DNA of 64,000 nucleotides from Anoxybacillus sp050480245. GTDB taxonomy: Bacteria; Bacillota; Bacilli; Bacillales; Anoxybacillaceae. Below the pieces are notes generated by a model. That model ran no database searches. It saw only the letters and a list, made by a program, of their open reading frames with translations, and was not told the DNA's origin. The first letter of the stretch is position 1; each line of letters opens with the position of its first letter. Position numbers and translations under genes: made by a program. The stretch lies in assembly GCA_050480245.1 (NCBI GenBank), contig JBCNEQ010000003.1; one strand, 5' to 3'. Below are positions 43,767 to 53,230 of this stretch, one piece after another.

Positions 43767-44936
43767 ATGATGAAAATGATGGTGACCGTTCACGGGACAA
43801 GTATAAAAAAGTGGTTTATATTTATTTTGTTTACATTTATGGGAACATTGACAGTTGTCGCTACAATGACAGCGACGTCGACATATCGTCTTTCTTCTTC
43901 TTCCGTTCATGAAGTGGCGCATCGTTTTTCAGCGGAATCGCTCGTACATTTGCTGTCGTTTGAAAATGCGTACTTTCGGGAAATGTTGCCGAAAGAAAAA
44001 CAACAACTACCGTACTCCACATATTTTTTCGAACTGACGACAAGCGTCAACTTTAATGATCCGCGCAGCTTGCTAGGAAGAGAACTACCGGGCTTTTCGT
44101 TGTACGATAGTGAAATTATTTTAGCTGGGGAAGGAACGGATTTTACAAACATCCCATACGAATCGCCGCCCCCTTTAGAAGTATTGCTTGCTGAGCGAGA
44201 AGCTGCGCAAGAACAGCTTCAAGAGGAAGAAACACCACCTGCTCCTGCGCCGTCACAAACGACGGGAGGGAAAAAAGTAGTCTACATTTATCATACGCAT
44301 ACACAAGAGTCGTATTTGCCAGCGTTAAAAGGGGTAACGAATCCAAACTTTGCCCATCATCCGACCGTGAATGTAACAAAAGTGGGCAAAAAATTAGGAG
44401 AAGAGCTAGAAAAGCGTGGCATTGGTGCGGTTGTCGATACAACCGACTTTATAAGCAAATTATTAAAAAGCAATATGGAATATTATCAAGCGTATGATAT
44501 GTCGCGTAAAACGGTCGTTGAAGCGATGGCGAACAATCGTGACGTGCAATATTTGATTGATATTCACCGTGATTCTCGTCGCCGCAATGATACGACCGTA
44601 ACGATTAACGGGGTCAACTATGCGAGGGTGTCGTTTATTATCGGCGGGGAAAACGCAAAGTATGAAAGAAATTTGCAGCTTGTCACGAAATTGCACGAGT
44701 TACTTGAAAAAAAATATCCGGGGTTAAGTCGCGGAACGTTTGAGAAAAAAGGAGCTGGCACAAACGGAAAGTTTAATCAAGATTTATCAGAAAACGCCAT
44801 TTTAATTGAATTTGGTGGTGTGGATAACACGTTCCAAGAATTGTATCGGACAGTATCAGCTGTTGCTGACGTATTTAGCGAATATTATTGGCAGGCGGAA
44901 AAGGTCAATGCGAAACAGCCAGCAGAAAAAAAGTAG
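43767..44936 (+). CDS. spoIIP: stage II sporulation protein P
   Basis: This 389-residue membrane-anchored amidase/endopeptidase removes septal peptidoglycan during engulfment with SpoIID and SpoIIM. It has an N-terminal membrane helix (about residues 15-35), a spacer rich in Pro and Glu near 145-170, and the amidase domain with VYIYHTHTQESYLP, LIDIHRDS and the catalytic ILIEFGGVDN. AAAGGGTG precedes the start. yqxA follows in the same direction. Confidence 0.95.
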   Translation: MMKMMVTVHGTSIKKWFIFILFTFMGTLTVVATMTATSTYRLSSSSVHEVAHRFSAESLVHLLSFENAYFREMLPKEKQQLPYSTYFFELTTSVNFNDPRSLLGRELPGFSLYDSEIILAGEGTDFTNIPYESPPPLEVLLAEREAAQEQLQEEETPPAPAPSQTTGGKKVVYIYHTHTQESYLPALKGVTNPNFAHHPTVNVTKVGKKLGEELEKRGIGAVVDTTDFISKLLKSNMEYYQAYDMSRKTVVEAMANNRDVQYLIDIHRDSRRRNDTTVTINGVNYARVSFIIGGENAKYERNLQLVTKLHELLEKKYPGLSRGTFEKKGAGTNGKFNQDLSENAILIEFGGVDNTFQELYRTVSAVADVFSEYYWQAEKVNAKQPAEKK

Positions 44937-44945
44937 GTGAGTAAG

Positions 44946-45251
44946 ATGGTGAAATTTACGATTCAAAGTTTACTCATCGCCGTCATTTTTTTAGTTGGTG
45001 TATTGCTCGGCATGCAACAAGCGAACGAAGGAATGCGGAAAATGAAAGGGTATAACGACCCGTCGCTTGAGCGAGTCGTACACGTATCAAAAGATGAAAC
45101 GATTGTGCTCGGACAATCTATTGAAGAGAAAAAAGAAAAACTGCAACAAATTGAAGCGTTTAACATGTTTTCAAAGGCAGGACAGAAGCTTGCAGCGTTC
45201 GTTCATTCGCTCGTTGAACAAATGCTTTCATTTGCGCAAAAGGCGGGATAG
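44946..45251 (+). CDS. yqxA: YqxA family protein
   Basis: This 101-residue protein has one N-terminal membrane helix with the glycine motif FLVGVLLGMQQANEG and a coiled-coil-like charged region after residue 45. It sits directly behind spoIIP as in B. subtilis. GTG 44937 would add three residues; ATG 44946 fits the AGGTGAG site better. Function is unknown. Confidence 0.82.
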   Translation: MVKFTIQSLLIAVIFLVGVLLGMQQANEGMRKMKGYNDPSLERVVHVSKDETIVLGQSIEEKKEKLQQIEAFNMFSKAGQKLAAFVHSLVEQMLSFAQKAG

Positions 45252-45270
45252 CACTCCGCCTTCTTTTTTT
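45240..45270 (+). terminator. terminator after yqxA
   Basis: A 7-bp GC-rich stem (AAGGCGG at 45240-45246, CCGCCTT at 45256-45262) is followed by C and seven T. Confidence 0.75.
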
Positions 45271-45273
45271 GCG

Positions 45274-45302
45274 TTGAATATTGCAAACGTTGTTGTTATA
45301 AT
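45274..45302 (+). promoter_or_regulatory. sigma-A promoter of lepA
   Basis: TTGAAT (45274-45279), a 17-base spacer and a perfect TATAAT (45297-45302) lie 41 bases before the lepA start. Confidence 0.7.
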
Positions 45303-45343
45303 CAAAGCTAGCGTATTTCGGAAATTATAGGAGTGGAATATAG

Positions 45344-47170
45344 ATGAATCGTGAAGAAAGATTAAAAAGAAGGGATCGCATTCGTAACTTTTCGATTATT
45401 GCACATATCGATCATGGCAAATCGACGCTTGCTGATCGCATTCTCGAGAAGACAGGTGCGCTATCTGAACGCGAAATGAAGGAACAAGCGCTTGATTCAA
45501 TGGAGTTAGAACGAGAGCGTGGCATTACGATTAAGCTAAACGCTGTTCAGCTTCATTACAAAGCAAAAGATGGAGAAGATTACATTTTACATTTGATTGA
45601 TACGCCTGGCCACGTCGATTTTACGTACGAAGTTTCGCGTAGTTTAGCGGCGTGTGAAGGTGCGATTTTAGTCGTTGATGCGGCGCAAGGTATTGAAGCA
45701 CAAACGCTTGCGAACGTATATTTAGCGATTGATAACAATTTAGAAATTTTGCCTGTTATTAACAAAATTGATTTACCAAGTGCCGACCCTGAACGAGTTC
45801 GACAAGAAATTGAAGATGTCATCGGTCTTGACGCGTCAGAAGCGGTGTTGGCATCAGCAAAAGTCGGCATTGGGATCGACGAAATTTTAGAACAAATTGT
45901 TCAAAAAATCCCTGCTCCATCCGGAGATCCAGATGCGCCGCTTAAAGCGCTCATTTTTGATTCGTTGTACGACCCGTATCGCGGGGTTGTCGCATATATT
46001 CGCGTTGTCGAAGGAACGGTCAAAGCGGGTCAAAAAATTAAAATGATGGCGACAGGAAAAGAATTTGAAGTTGTTGAGGTCGGAGTATTTACACCGAAAG
46101 CGAAAGTTGTTGATGAATTAACGGTCGGTGATGTAGGTTATTTAACGGCTTCGATTAAAAACGTCAGCGATACGCGCGTCGGGGATACGATTACCGATGC
46201 GGACAATCCAGCGAGCGAACCGCTTCCAGGGTATCGCCGATTAAATCCGATGGTGTTTTGCGGTTTGTATCCAATCGATACAGCGCGCTATAACGATTTG
46301 CGTGAGGCGTTAGAAAAACTGCAATTAAACGATGCAGCGTTGCAGTTTGAGCCAGAGACGTCACAAGCGCTCGGTTTCGGCTTCCGATGCGGCTTTTTAG
46401 GGCTTTTGCATATGGAAATTATTCAAGAGCGATTAGAGCGCGAATTCAATATTGACATCATTGCGACAGCGCCAAGCGTTGTATATAAAGTATATTTAAC
46501 AGACGGAACAGAGTTAGCTGTCGATAACCCATCAAACATGCCAGATCCACAAAAAATTGACCGCGTCGAAGAGCCATACGTGCGTGCGACAATTATGGTG
46601 CCAAACGATTACGTCGGTCCTGTCATGGAATTATGTCAAAAGAAACGCGGCATTTTCGGAGATATGCAATATTTAGACGAGCGGCGCGTCACGTTGACAT
46701 ACGAATTGCCGCTTGCTGAAATCGTATATGATTTCTTTGACATTTTGAAATCAAGCACGAAAGGATACGCATCGTTTGACTATGAGTTGATCGGCTATAA
46801 GCCGTCTAAGCTTGTAAAAATGGACATTTTATTAAATGGTGAAAAAGTCGACGCTTTATCGTTTATTGTCCATCGTGACTCGGCGTACGATCGCGGAAAA
46901 GTGATCGTTGAAAAATTAAAAGATTTAATTCCGCGCCAACAATTTGAAGTGCCTGTTCAAGCGGCTATCGGCAATAAAATTATTGCCCGTTCAACGATTA
47001 AAGCGTTGCGTAAAAACGTGTTAGCTAAATGTTATGGGGGCGACATTTCCCGTAAGCGAAAGTTGCTTGAAAAGCAAAAAGAAGGGAAAAAGCGCATGAA
47101 GCAAGTCGGTTCTGTTGAAGTGCCACAGGAAGCGTTTATGGCTGTGTTAAAGATGGACGACCAAAAATAA
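45344..47170 (+). CDS. lepA: elongation factor 4 (LepA)
   Basis: This 608-residue ribosome-binding GTPase acts as a back-translocase or assembly factor. G1 AHIDHGKST, the RGITIK switch, DTPGHVDF and NKIDLP are intact near the N-terminus. The LepA-specific C-terminal domain ends MKQVGSVEVPQEAFMAVLK. hemW follows after a terminator. Confidence 0.97.
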   Translation: MNREERLKRRDRIRNFSIIAHIDHGKSTLADRILEKTGALSEREMKEQALDSMELERERGITIKLNAVQLHYKAKDGEDYILHLIDTPGHVDFTYEVSRSLAACEGAILVVDAAQGIEAQTLANVYLAIDNNLEILPVINKIDLPSADPERVRQEIEDVIGLDASEAVLASAKVGIGIDEILEQIVQKIPAPSGDPDAPLKALIFDSLYDPYRGVVAYIRVVEGTVKAGQKIKMMATGKEFEVVEVGVFTPKAKVVDELTVGDVGYLTASIKNVSDTRVGDTITDADNPASEPLPGYRRLNPMVFCGLYPIDTARYNDLREALEKLQLNDAALQFEPETSQALGFGFRCGFLGLLHMEIIQERLEREFNIDIIATAPSVVYKVYLTDGTELAVDNPSNMPDPQKIDRVEEPYVRATIMVPNDYVGPVMELCQKKRGIFGDMQYLDERRVTLTYELPLAEIVYDFFDILKSSTKGYASFDYELIGYKPSKLVKMDILLNGEKVDALSFIVHRDSAYDRGKVIVEKLKDLIPRQQFEVPVQAAIGNKIIARSTIKALRKNVLAKCYGGDISRKRKLLEKQKEGKKRMKQVGSVEVPQEAFMAVLKMDDQK

Positions 47171-47195
47171 CCGCAGAATGTTTCTGCGGTTTTTT
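47169..47195 (+). terminator. lepA terminator
   Basis: A perfect 10-bp stem (47169-47178 with 47182-47191) with a 3-base loop ends in a T run; it overlaps the lepA stop. Confidence 0.8.
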
Positions 47196-47216
47196 GTATA
47201 GAAAAGGGTGGAATCA

Positions 47217-48359
47217 ATGATTCAAGCAGCATATATTCATATCCCGTTTTGCACGCACATTTGTCATTATTGTGATTTCAATAAAGTATTTTTACATCAA
47301 CAACCGGTTGATGCTTATATTGATGCATTAATCATCGAAATGGAACGGACGTTTGAACGTTTTCCGACCCTGCGATTACAAACGGTATTTATCGGTGGGG
47401 GAACGCCGACGTCGCTTACCGCCAAACAACTCGATCGATTATTGCACGCCATTCATCGCATAGTTCCCCTTGCTTCAAATGTGGAGTTTACCGTTGAAGC
47501 GAATCCAGATGGAGTAAGTGACGAACAGCTGCGTGTGCTCAAGCAATGGGGAGTCAATCGCCTTAGTTTTGGGGTGCAGACGTTTGACGATGAGCTGTTA
47601 ACACGCATTGGACGTACGCATACGAAAGAAACGGCGATCGAAACAATCGAACGAGCACACGAGCTCGGTTTTCATAATATAAACATCGATTTAATGTACG
47701 GATTGCCGACACAAACGATCGCTCAACTAAAAGGGACGTTGCAAATGACGTTTTCATTGCCGATTCAGCACGTTTCTGCTTACTCATTAATTATTGAACC
47801 GAAAACGGTGTTTTACAATTTAATGAAAAAAAATATGTTGTCGTTACCGAGTCAAGAAGAAGAGGCTTATATGTATGAAATCGTTATGGAACAAATGGAA
47901 AAGCACGGTTATGTGCAGTATGAACTGAGCAATTACGCGCAAAAAGGGTTGTATAGCCGGCATAATATGACATATTGGAATAACGAGTACTACTACGGAT
48001 TTGGCGCAGGAGCTCATAGCTATATGAACGGTGTAAGATATGTAAACGTTGGACCGATTAAAAAATATATCCAACTCATTGAACACGGGAAGCTTCCATA
48101 CATTGATACACATGTCGTTTCAAAAGAAGAGCAAATGGAAGAGCATATGTTTCTAGGATTAAGAAAAACAGAAGGGGTAAACAAACGAGAATTTTTAGCG
48201 CGATATGGAAAAACAGTGCATGAAGTTTTTAGTGAAGCGATTGCACGGCAAAAACAAAACGGATTACTTGAGGAGACAGACGAGGCGATTGTTCTTACCC
48301 ATCGCGGCAAATTGCTCGGCAATGAAGTATTCCAATCGTTTCTTGGTGTTTCATCTTGA
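47217..48359 (+). CDS. hemW: heme chaperone HemW, radical SAM
   Basis: This 380-residue HemN-like protein carries the CTHICHYCDF motif for the 4Fe-4S radical SAM cluster near residue 14, then IGGGTPTSL and NPDGVSDEQL. It lacks an extra N-terminal cysteine typical of true HemN, so it is called HemW, which transfers heme. ATG 47217 follows AAAAGGGTGG; GTG 47208 is an alternative. The hrcA promoter overlaps its stop codon. Confidence 0.92.
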   Translation: MIQAAYIHIPFCTHICHYCDFNKVFLHQQPVDAYIDALIIEMERTFERFPTLRLQTVFIGGGTPTSLTAKQLDRLLHAIHRIVPLASNVEFTVEANPDGVSDEQLRVLKQWGVNRLSFGVQTFDDELLTRIGRTHTKETAIETIERAHELGFHNINIDLMYGLPTQTIAQLKGTLQMTFSLPIQHVSAYSLIIEPKTVFYNLMKKNMLSLPSQEEEAYMYEIVMEQMEKHGYVQYELSNYAQKGLYSRHNMTYWNNEYYYGFGAGAHSYMNGVRYVNVGPIKKYIQLIEHGKLPYIDTHVVSKEEQMEEHMFLGLRKTEGVNKREFLARYGKTVHEVFSEAIARQKQNGLLEETDEAIVLTHRGKLLGNEVFQSFLGVSS

Positions 48360-48384
48360 CATGACAAGTGCAATTTGATACCTT
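48356..48384 (+). promoter_or_regulatory. sigma-A promoter of the hrcA heat-shock operon
   Basis: TTGACA (48356-48361) overlaps the hemW stop; a 17-base spacer leads to TACCTT (48379-48384). CIRCE follows directly. Confidence 0.7.
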
Positions 48385-48394
48385 AATAATAGAT

Positions 48395-48421
48395 TTAGCA
48401 CTCGCTTTATTAGAGTGCTAA
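48395..48421 (+). promoter_or_regulatory. CIRCE operator of HrcA
   Basis: TTAGCACTC (48395-48403), a 9-base spacer and GAGTGCTAA (48413-48421) form a perfect CIRCE. HrcA binds it to repress the operon; loss of active HrcA on heat shock relieves repression. Confidence 0.97.
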
Positions 48422-48436
48422 CAGAGGTGATAAGCG

Positions 48437-49471
48437 TTGCTAACAGATCGCCAATTGTTAATTTTAAAAATTATCGTCGATGATTTTATTCGTTCTGGGC
48501 AACCTGTTGGTTCGCGGACGTTATCCAAGAAGGATCAAATTACGTTTAGTTCAGCGACCATTCGTAATGAAATGGCAGATTTAGAAGAGCTTGGTTTTAT
48601 CGAGAAAACGCATATTTCCTCGGGTCGTGTTCCGTCTCAAAAAGGATATCGTTATTATGTTGACCATTTATTGCCGCCAGTTCGGTTAACGCAAAAAGAT
48701 GTACAAACGATTCAATCAATTTTTAATGAACAAATATATGAATTAGAAAAGCTCATTCAAAAATCGGCACAAATTTTATCAGACTTAACGAACTATACAA
48801 CAGTTGTTCTCGGTCCTTCGGTAAAGGAACATAAACTAAAGACAATTCAAATCGTTCCGCTAAACGCGGAAACAGCCGTTGCGATCATTGTGACGGATAC
48901 GGGATATGTAGAAAAGCACGTCGTGACGCTCCCGCCGTCTATTCCGCCATCTGATGTTGAAAAAATGGTAAACATTTTAAATGATCGGTTGACGGGCGTG
49001 CCTTTAGAAGATTTAGCAGATAAAATTCAAACGGAAGTTGCGCTCGTTCTTCGTGAACATATCCAAAGCTACGACCACATGTTGCGTATGATTTCGTCTT
49101 CTTTAGATTTAAATGCGCCTGCGCAAATGTTTTTAAGCGGAAAAATGAATATGCTTCGTCAACCGGAATTTAACGACATTAATAAGCTTCGCGCCTTATT
49201 TAATGTCATTGAACAAGAAAAAGAATTTTATCGCTTGTTAAGAAAACATAAGCAACAAGGCATTCAAGTGAAAATTGGCACAGAAAACGATGTCGAAGGA
49301 ATGGAAAACTGTAGTTTAATTACAGCAACATATTCTGTTGGCGGAGAAAAGCTTGGCACGATTGCAGTTCTTGGTCCAACCCGTATGGAATATTCGCGCG
49401 TCATTTCATTGCTAAACCTTGTTGCGACCGATTTATCGAAGGTATTAACGATGTGGTATCAAAAATATTAG
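48437..49471 (+). CDS. hrcA: heat-inducible transcription repressor HrcA
   Basis: This 344-residue repressor has an N-terminal winged helix (LLILKIIVDDFIRSGQPVGSRTL, SSATIRNEMADLEELGFI) and a C-terminal GAF-like domain. It binds the CIRCE just upstream and so controls its own operon. TTG 48437 follows AGAGGTG. It is the first gene of hrcA-grpE-dnaK-dnaJ. Confidence 0.97.
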   Translation: MLTDRQLLILKIIVDDFIRSGQPVGSRTLSKKDQITFSSATIRNEMADLEELGFIEKTHISSGRVPSQKGYRYYVDHLLPPVRLTQKDVQTIQSIFNEQIYELEKLIQKSAQILSDLTNYTTVVLGPSVKEHKLKTIQIVPLNAETAVAIIVTDTGYVEKHVVTLPPSIPPSDVEKMVNILNDRLTGVPLEDLADKIQTEVALVLREHIQSYDHMLRMISSSLDLNAPAQMFLSGKMNMLRQPEFNDINKLRALFNVIEQEKEFYRLLRKHKQQGIQVKIGTENDVEGMENCSLITATYSVGGEKLGTIAVLGPTRMEYSRVISLLNLVATDLSKVLTMWYQKY

Positions 49472-49487
49472 CGATGTCAATATTAAT

Positions 49488-49514
49488 GGATGGGGAGTTT
49501 CCCCATCCGCTTTT
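49488..49514 (+). terminator. hairpin between hrcA and grpE
   Basis: A perfect 9-bp GC-rich stem (49488-49496 with 49500-49508) with a 3-base loop is followed by GCTTTTC. It may attenuate transcription or mark an mRNA processing point within the operon. Confidence 0.5.
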
Positions 49515-49538
49515 CAAGTGTTTGAGGGAGGTGAGAAG

Positions 49539-50120
49539 ATGGAGAAAGAACAGCGTACATATGATGAAACTGTTGAACAACATGAAGAAGTACAAAATGA
49601 GCAACTGCAAGATGAGCAAGTGCAAAGTGAAGAAACACAACAAGAAGAAAAAGATGAGTTAGCGCTTGCTTATGAAAAAATTGCGCAACTCGAAGCGAAG
49701 TTAGCAGAAACAGAAAATCGTTTACTTCGTTTACATGCTGATTTTGACAACTATCGTCGCCGTGTGCGCTTAGATATGGAAGCTGCTGAAAAATATCGCG
49801 CGCAAAACCTAGTTGCTGACTTGTTGCCGATTTTAGATAATTTTGAACGTGCTCTACAAGTGCAAGTGGAAGATGAGAAAGCAAAATCGCTCTTGCAAGG
49901 AATGGAAATGGTTTATCGTTCGTTAATTGAAGCGCTGAAAAAAGAAGGAGTTGAAGCGATTGAATCGGTTGGAAAGCCGTTCGATCCGCATGTGCATCAA
50001 GCAGTCATGCAAGTTGATGATCAAAACTATGAACCGAATACAGTAGTCGAAGAGTTTCAAAAAGGCTACAAATTAAAAGATCGTGTTATTCGTCCAGCAA
50101 TGGTCAAAGTAAATCAATAA
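49539..50120 (+). CDS. grpE: nucleotide exchange factor GrpE
   Basis: This 193-residue co-chaperone releases ADP from DnaK. A highly acidic, Gln/Glu-rich N-terminus (about residues 1-50) leads into the long helix NRLLRLHADFDNYRRR and the C-terminal beta domain (SVGKPFDPHVHQAV...YKLKDRVIRPAMVKV). ATG 49539 follows GGGAGGTGAG. Confidence 0.96.
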   Translation: MEKEQRTYDETVEQHEEVQNEQLQDEQVQSEETQQEEKDELALAYEKIAQLEAKLAETENRLLRLHADFDNYRRRVRLDMEAAEKYRAQNLVADLLPILDNFERALQVQVEDEKAKSLLQGMEMVYRSLIEALKKEGVEAIESVGKPFDPHVHQAVMQVDDQNYEPNTVVEEFQKGYKLKDRVIRPAMVKVNQ

Positions 50121-50134
50121 GGAGGGATTATGTG

Positions 50135-51952
50135 ATGAGCAAAATTATCGGTATTGACTTAGGTACAACAAACTCTTGCGTTGCTGTATTAGAAGGCGGT
50201 GAACCAAAAGTTATTCCAAACCCAGAAGGAGGTCGTACGACACCATCTGTCGTTGCGTTTAAAAACGGTGAGCGTTTAGTTGGTGAAGTCGCAAAGCGTC
50301 AAGCGATTACAAACCCAAACACAATCATTTCAATTAAACGCCATATGGGTACAGACTATAAAGTACAAATCGAAGGAAAAGAATATACGCCACAACAAAT
50401 TTCTGCGATGATTTTACAATACTTAAAATCATATGCAGAAGCATATTTAGGCGAACCTGTGACACGTGCGGTCATTACTGTCCCAGCTTACTTTAACGAT
50501 GCGCAACGTCAAGCAACAAAAGATGCGGGCCGCATCGCAGGCTTAGAAGTCGAGCGTATCATCAACGAGCCGACAGCGGCAGCATTAGCGTACGGATTAG
50601 ATAAAATGGATGAAGATCAAACGATTCTCGTATACGACCTTGGTGGCGGTACGTTTGACGTCTCCATTCTTGAGCTAGGTGACGGTGTATTCGAAGTAAA
50701 AGCTACTGCTGGTGACAACCATCTTGGTGGTGACGATTTTGACCAAGTTATCATCGACTATTTAGTTGAAGAATTTAAAAAAGAACACGGCATCGATTTA
50801 TCGAAAGACAAAATGGCATTGCAGCGCTTAAAAGATGCAGCGGAAAAAGCGAAAAAAGAACTTTCTGGCGTGATGCAAACGCAAATTTCATTGCCTTTTA
50901 TTAGCGCAAACGAAAACGGTCCACTTCACTTAGAAATGACGTTGACGCGCGCAAAATTTGAAGAATTATCTGCACACTTAGTTGAACGCACGATGGGTCC
51001 TGTTCGTCAAGCGCTAAAAGACGCTGGATTGACGCCTGCGGACATCGATAAAGTTATTCTTGTCGGTGGTTCAACGCGCATTCCAGCTGTTCAAGAAGCA
51101 ATTAAAAAAGAAATCGGAAAAGAGCCGCATAAAGGCGTAAACCCAGATGAAGTTGTCGCAATTGGTGCAGCGATCCAAGGTGGCGTCATTGCTGGTGACG
51201 TGAAAGACGTTGTGTTGTTAGACGTGACACCACTTTCACTCGGTATCGAAACGATGGGTGGCGTCTTTACAAAATTAATTGAACGTAACACGACAATTCC
51301 AACAAGCAAATCGCAAATTTTCACGACGGCAGCGGACAATCAAACAGCGGTAGACATTCACGTTTTACAAGGTGAACGCCCAATGGCTGCCGACAACAAA
51401 ACGCTCGGTCGCTTCCAATTAACAGACATTCCACCAGCTCCGCGCGGTGTGCCGCAAATTGAAGTAACGTTTGACATTGATGCAAACGGTATTGTACACG
51501 TGCGTGCGAAAGATTTAGGTACAAATAAAGAACAATCGATTACAATTAAATCTTCTTCTGGCTTATCTGAAGAAGAAATTCAACGCATGATTAAAGAAGC
51601 AGAAGAAAATGCAGAAGCAGACCGGAAGCGGAAAGAAGAAGTGGAACTTCGCAACGAAGCAGATCATCTCATTTTCACAACAGAAAAAACATTAAAAGAA
51701 TTGGAAGGAAAAGTAGACGAAGCGGATGTGAAGAAAGCGCAAGAAGCAAAAGATGCGTTAAAAGCAGCGCTTGAGAAAAAAGATATCGAAGACATTCGTG
51801 CGAAGAAAAATGCGCTACAAGAAGTTGTCCAACAGCTTTCAATTAAGCTATACGAGCAAGCAGCTAAACAAGCGCAAGCTCAACAAAGCGAAGGCAAAAA
51901 AGACGATAACGTCGTCGATGCAGAATTTGAAGAAGTGAAAGAAGATAAGTAA
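50135..51952 (+). CDS. dnaK: molecular chaperone DnaK
   Basis: This 605-residue Hsp70 has the ATPase signature IGIDLGTTNSCVAV, VYDLGGGTFDVSIL and LVGGSTRIPAVQ in the nucleotide-binding domain, then the substrate-binding domain and lid. The tail ends in the acidic NVVDAEFEEVKED. ATG 50135 follows AAGGAGGG. It works with GrpE and DnaJ from the flanking genes. Confidence 0.98.
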   Translation: MSKIIGIDLGTTNSCVAVLEGGEPKVIPNPEGGRTTPSVVAFKNGERLVGEVAKRQAITNPNTIISIKRHMGTDYKVQIEGKEYTPQQISAMILQYLKSYAEAYLGEPVTRAVITVPAYFNDAQRQATKDAGRIAGLEVERIINEPTAAALAYGLDKMDEDQTILVYDLGGGTFDVSILELGDGVFEVKATAGDNHLGGDDFDQVIIDYLVEEFKKEHGIDLSKDKMALQRLKDAAEKAKKELSGVMQTQISLPFISANENGPLHLEMTLTRAKFEELSAHLVERTMGPVRQALKDAGLTPADIDKVILVGGSTRIPAVQEAIKKEIGKEPHKGVNPDEVVAIGAAIQGGVIAGDVKDVVLLDVTPLSLGIETMGGVFTKLIERNTTIPTSKSQIFTTAADNQTAVDIHVLQGERPMAADNKTLGRFQLTDIPPAPRGVPQIEVTFDIDANGIVHVRAKDLGTNKEQSITIKSSSGLSEEEIQRMIKEAEENAEADRKRKEEVELRNEADHLIFTTEKTLKELEGKVDEADVKKAQEAKDALKAALEKKDIEDIRAKKNALQEVVQQLSIKLYEQAAKQAQAQQSEGKKDDNVVDAEFEEVKEDK

Positions 51953-51959
51953 ACAAACG

Positions 51960-51999
51960 AAAAAGTCAAAGTCAGGCCTGCCTTGGCTTTGACTTTTTT
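51960..51999 (+). terminator. hairpin after dnaK
   Basis: A perfect 12-bp stem (51960-51971 with 51987-51998) ends in a T run. It lies between dnaK and dnaJ, so dnaJ expression requires read-through or its own promoter. Confidence 0.75.
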
Positions 52000-52084
52000 G
52001 CTATGGAAACATGAAATATATTGCGCAATAAGATGAGACAATGATAAAATTACGTTCATGTGAACGAGTCGGGAGTGGGTGATC

Positions 52085-53206
52085 ATGAGTAAACGAGACT
52101 ACTATGAAGTGCTCGGTGTGAGTAAAAACGCAACAAAGGAAGAAATTAAAAAAGCATATCGGAAGTTATCGAAACAGTATCATCCAGATATTAATAAAGC
52201 GCCCGATGCGGCAGAAAAGTTTAAAGAAATTAAAGAAGCATACGAAGTGTTAAGCGACGATCAAAAGCGTGCCCACTATGATCAGTTCGGCCATACCGAT
52301 CCGAACCAGCAGTTTGGCGGATTTGGTGGCGCTGATTTTGACTTTGGTGGGTTTGGCGGCTTTGAAGATATTTTTAGCAGCTTTTTTGGCGGTGGTCGCC
52401 GACGCGATCCGAACGCGCCACGTGCAGGGGCCGATTTACAATATACGATGCGGTTGACATTTGAAGAAGCGGTATTTGGAAAAGAAACGGATATTGAAAT
52501 TCCGCGTGAAGAAACGTGCGATACGTGCCACGGTTCGGGTGCGAAGCCGGGAACGAAAAAAGAAACGTGCGCACATTGTCACGGTACAGGACAATTAACG
52601 ATTGAACAAGCGACACCGTTTGGTCGCATCGTAAACCGCCGCGTTTGTCATTATTGTGGCGGTACAGGACAGTTTATTAAAGAAAAATGTACAACGTGCC
52701 ATGGAAGAGGTCGTGTGAAAAAACGAAAAAAAATTCATGTCAAAATTCCAGCTGGTGTCGATGATGGCCAACAATTGCGTCTAGCGGGTCAAGGTGAACC
52801 AGGAATAAACGGAGGACCATCCGGAGACTTATATATCGTTTTCCACGTTGAACCACATGAGTTTTTCGAACGGGATGGCGATGACATTTATTGTGAAATG
52901 CCAATTACGTTTACACAAGCCGCGCTCGGAGCGGATATTGAAGTGCCAACGTTGTACGGTAAAGTGAAGTTGAAAATTCCAGCTGGTACGCAAACAGGTA
53001 CAAAATTCCGTTTGAAAGGAAAAGGAGTACCGAATGTGCATGGGTACGGAAAAGGAGATCAACACATTCGCGTTCGTGTTGTCACACCAACGAAATTAAC
53101 GGAACGTCAAAAACAATTGTTGCGTGAATTTGAACAACTCAGTCAAGGGAATGGCCAAGAAGACAGCTTTTTTGCAAAAGTGAAGCGAGCATTTAAAGGG
53201 GAGTAA
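52085..53206 (+). CDS. dnaJ: co-chaperone DnaJ
   Basis: This 373-residue type I J-protein has the J domain with HPD (KQYHPDINK), a G/F-rich linker (FGGFGGADFDFGGFGGF) and four zinc motifs CDTCHGSG, CAHCHGTG, CHYCGGTG and CTTCHGRG. Two C-terminal substrate-binding domains follow. ATG 52085 follows GGGAGTGGG. Confidence 0.97.
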   Translation: MSKRDYYEVLGVSKNATKEEIKKAYRKLSKQYHPDINKAPDAAEKFKEIKEAYEVLSDDQKRAHYDQFGHTDPNQQFGGFGGADFDFGGFGGFEDIFSSFFGGGRRRDPNAPRAGADLQYTMRLTFEEAVFGKETDIEIPREETCDTCHGSGAKPGTKKETCAHCHGTGQLTIEQATPFGRIVNRRVCHYCGGTGQFIKEKCTTCHGRGRVKKRKKIHVKIPAGVDDGQQLRLAGQGEPGINGGPSGDLYIVFHVEPHEFFERDGDDIYCEMPITFTQAALGADIEVPTLYGKVKLKIPAGTQTGTKFRLKGKGVPNVHGYGKGDQHIRVRVVTPTKLTERQKQLLREFEQLSQGNGQEDSFFAKVKRAFKGE

Positions 53207-53230
53207 CGTGAAGGAGGAGTTGGTAGATTT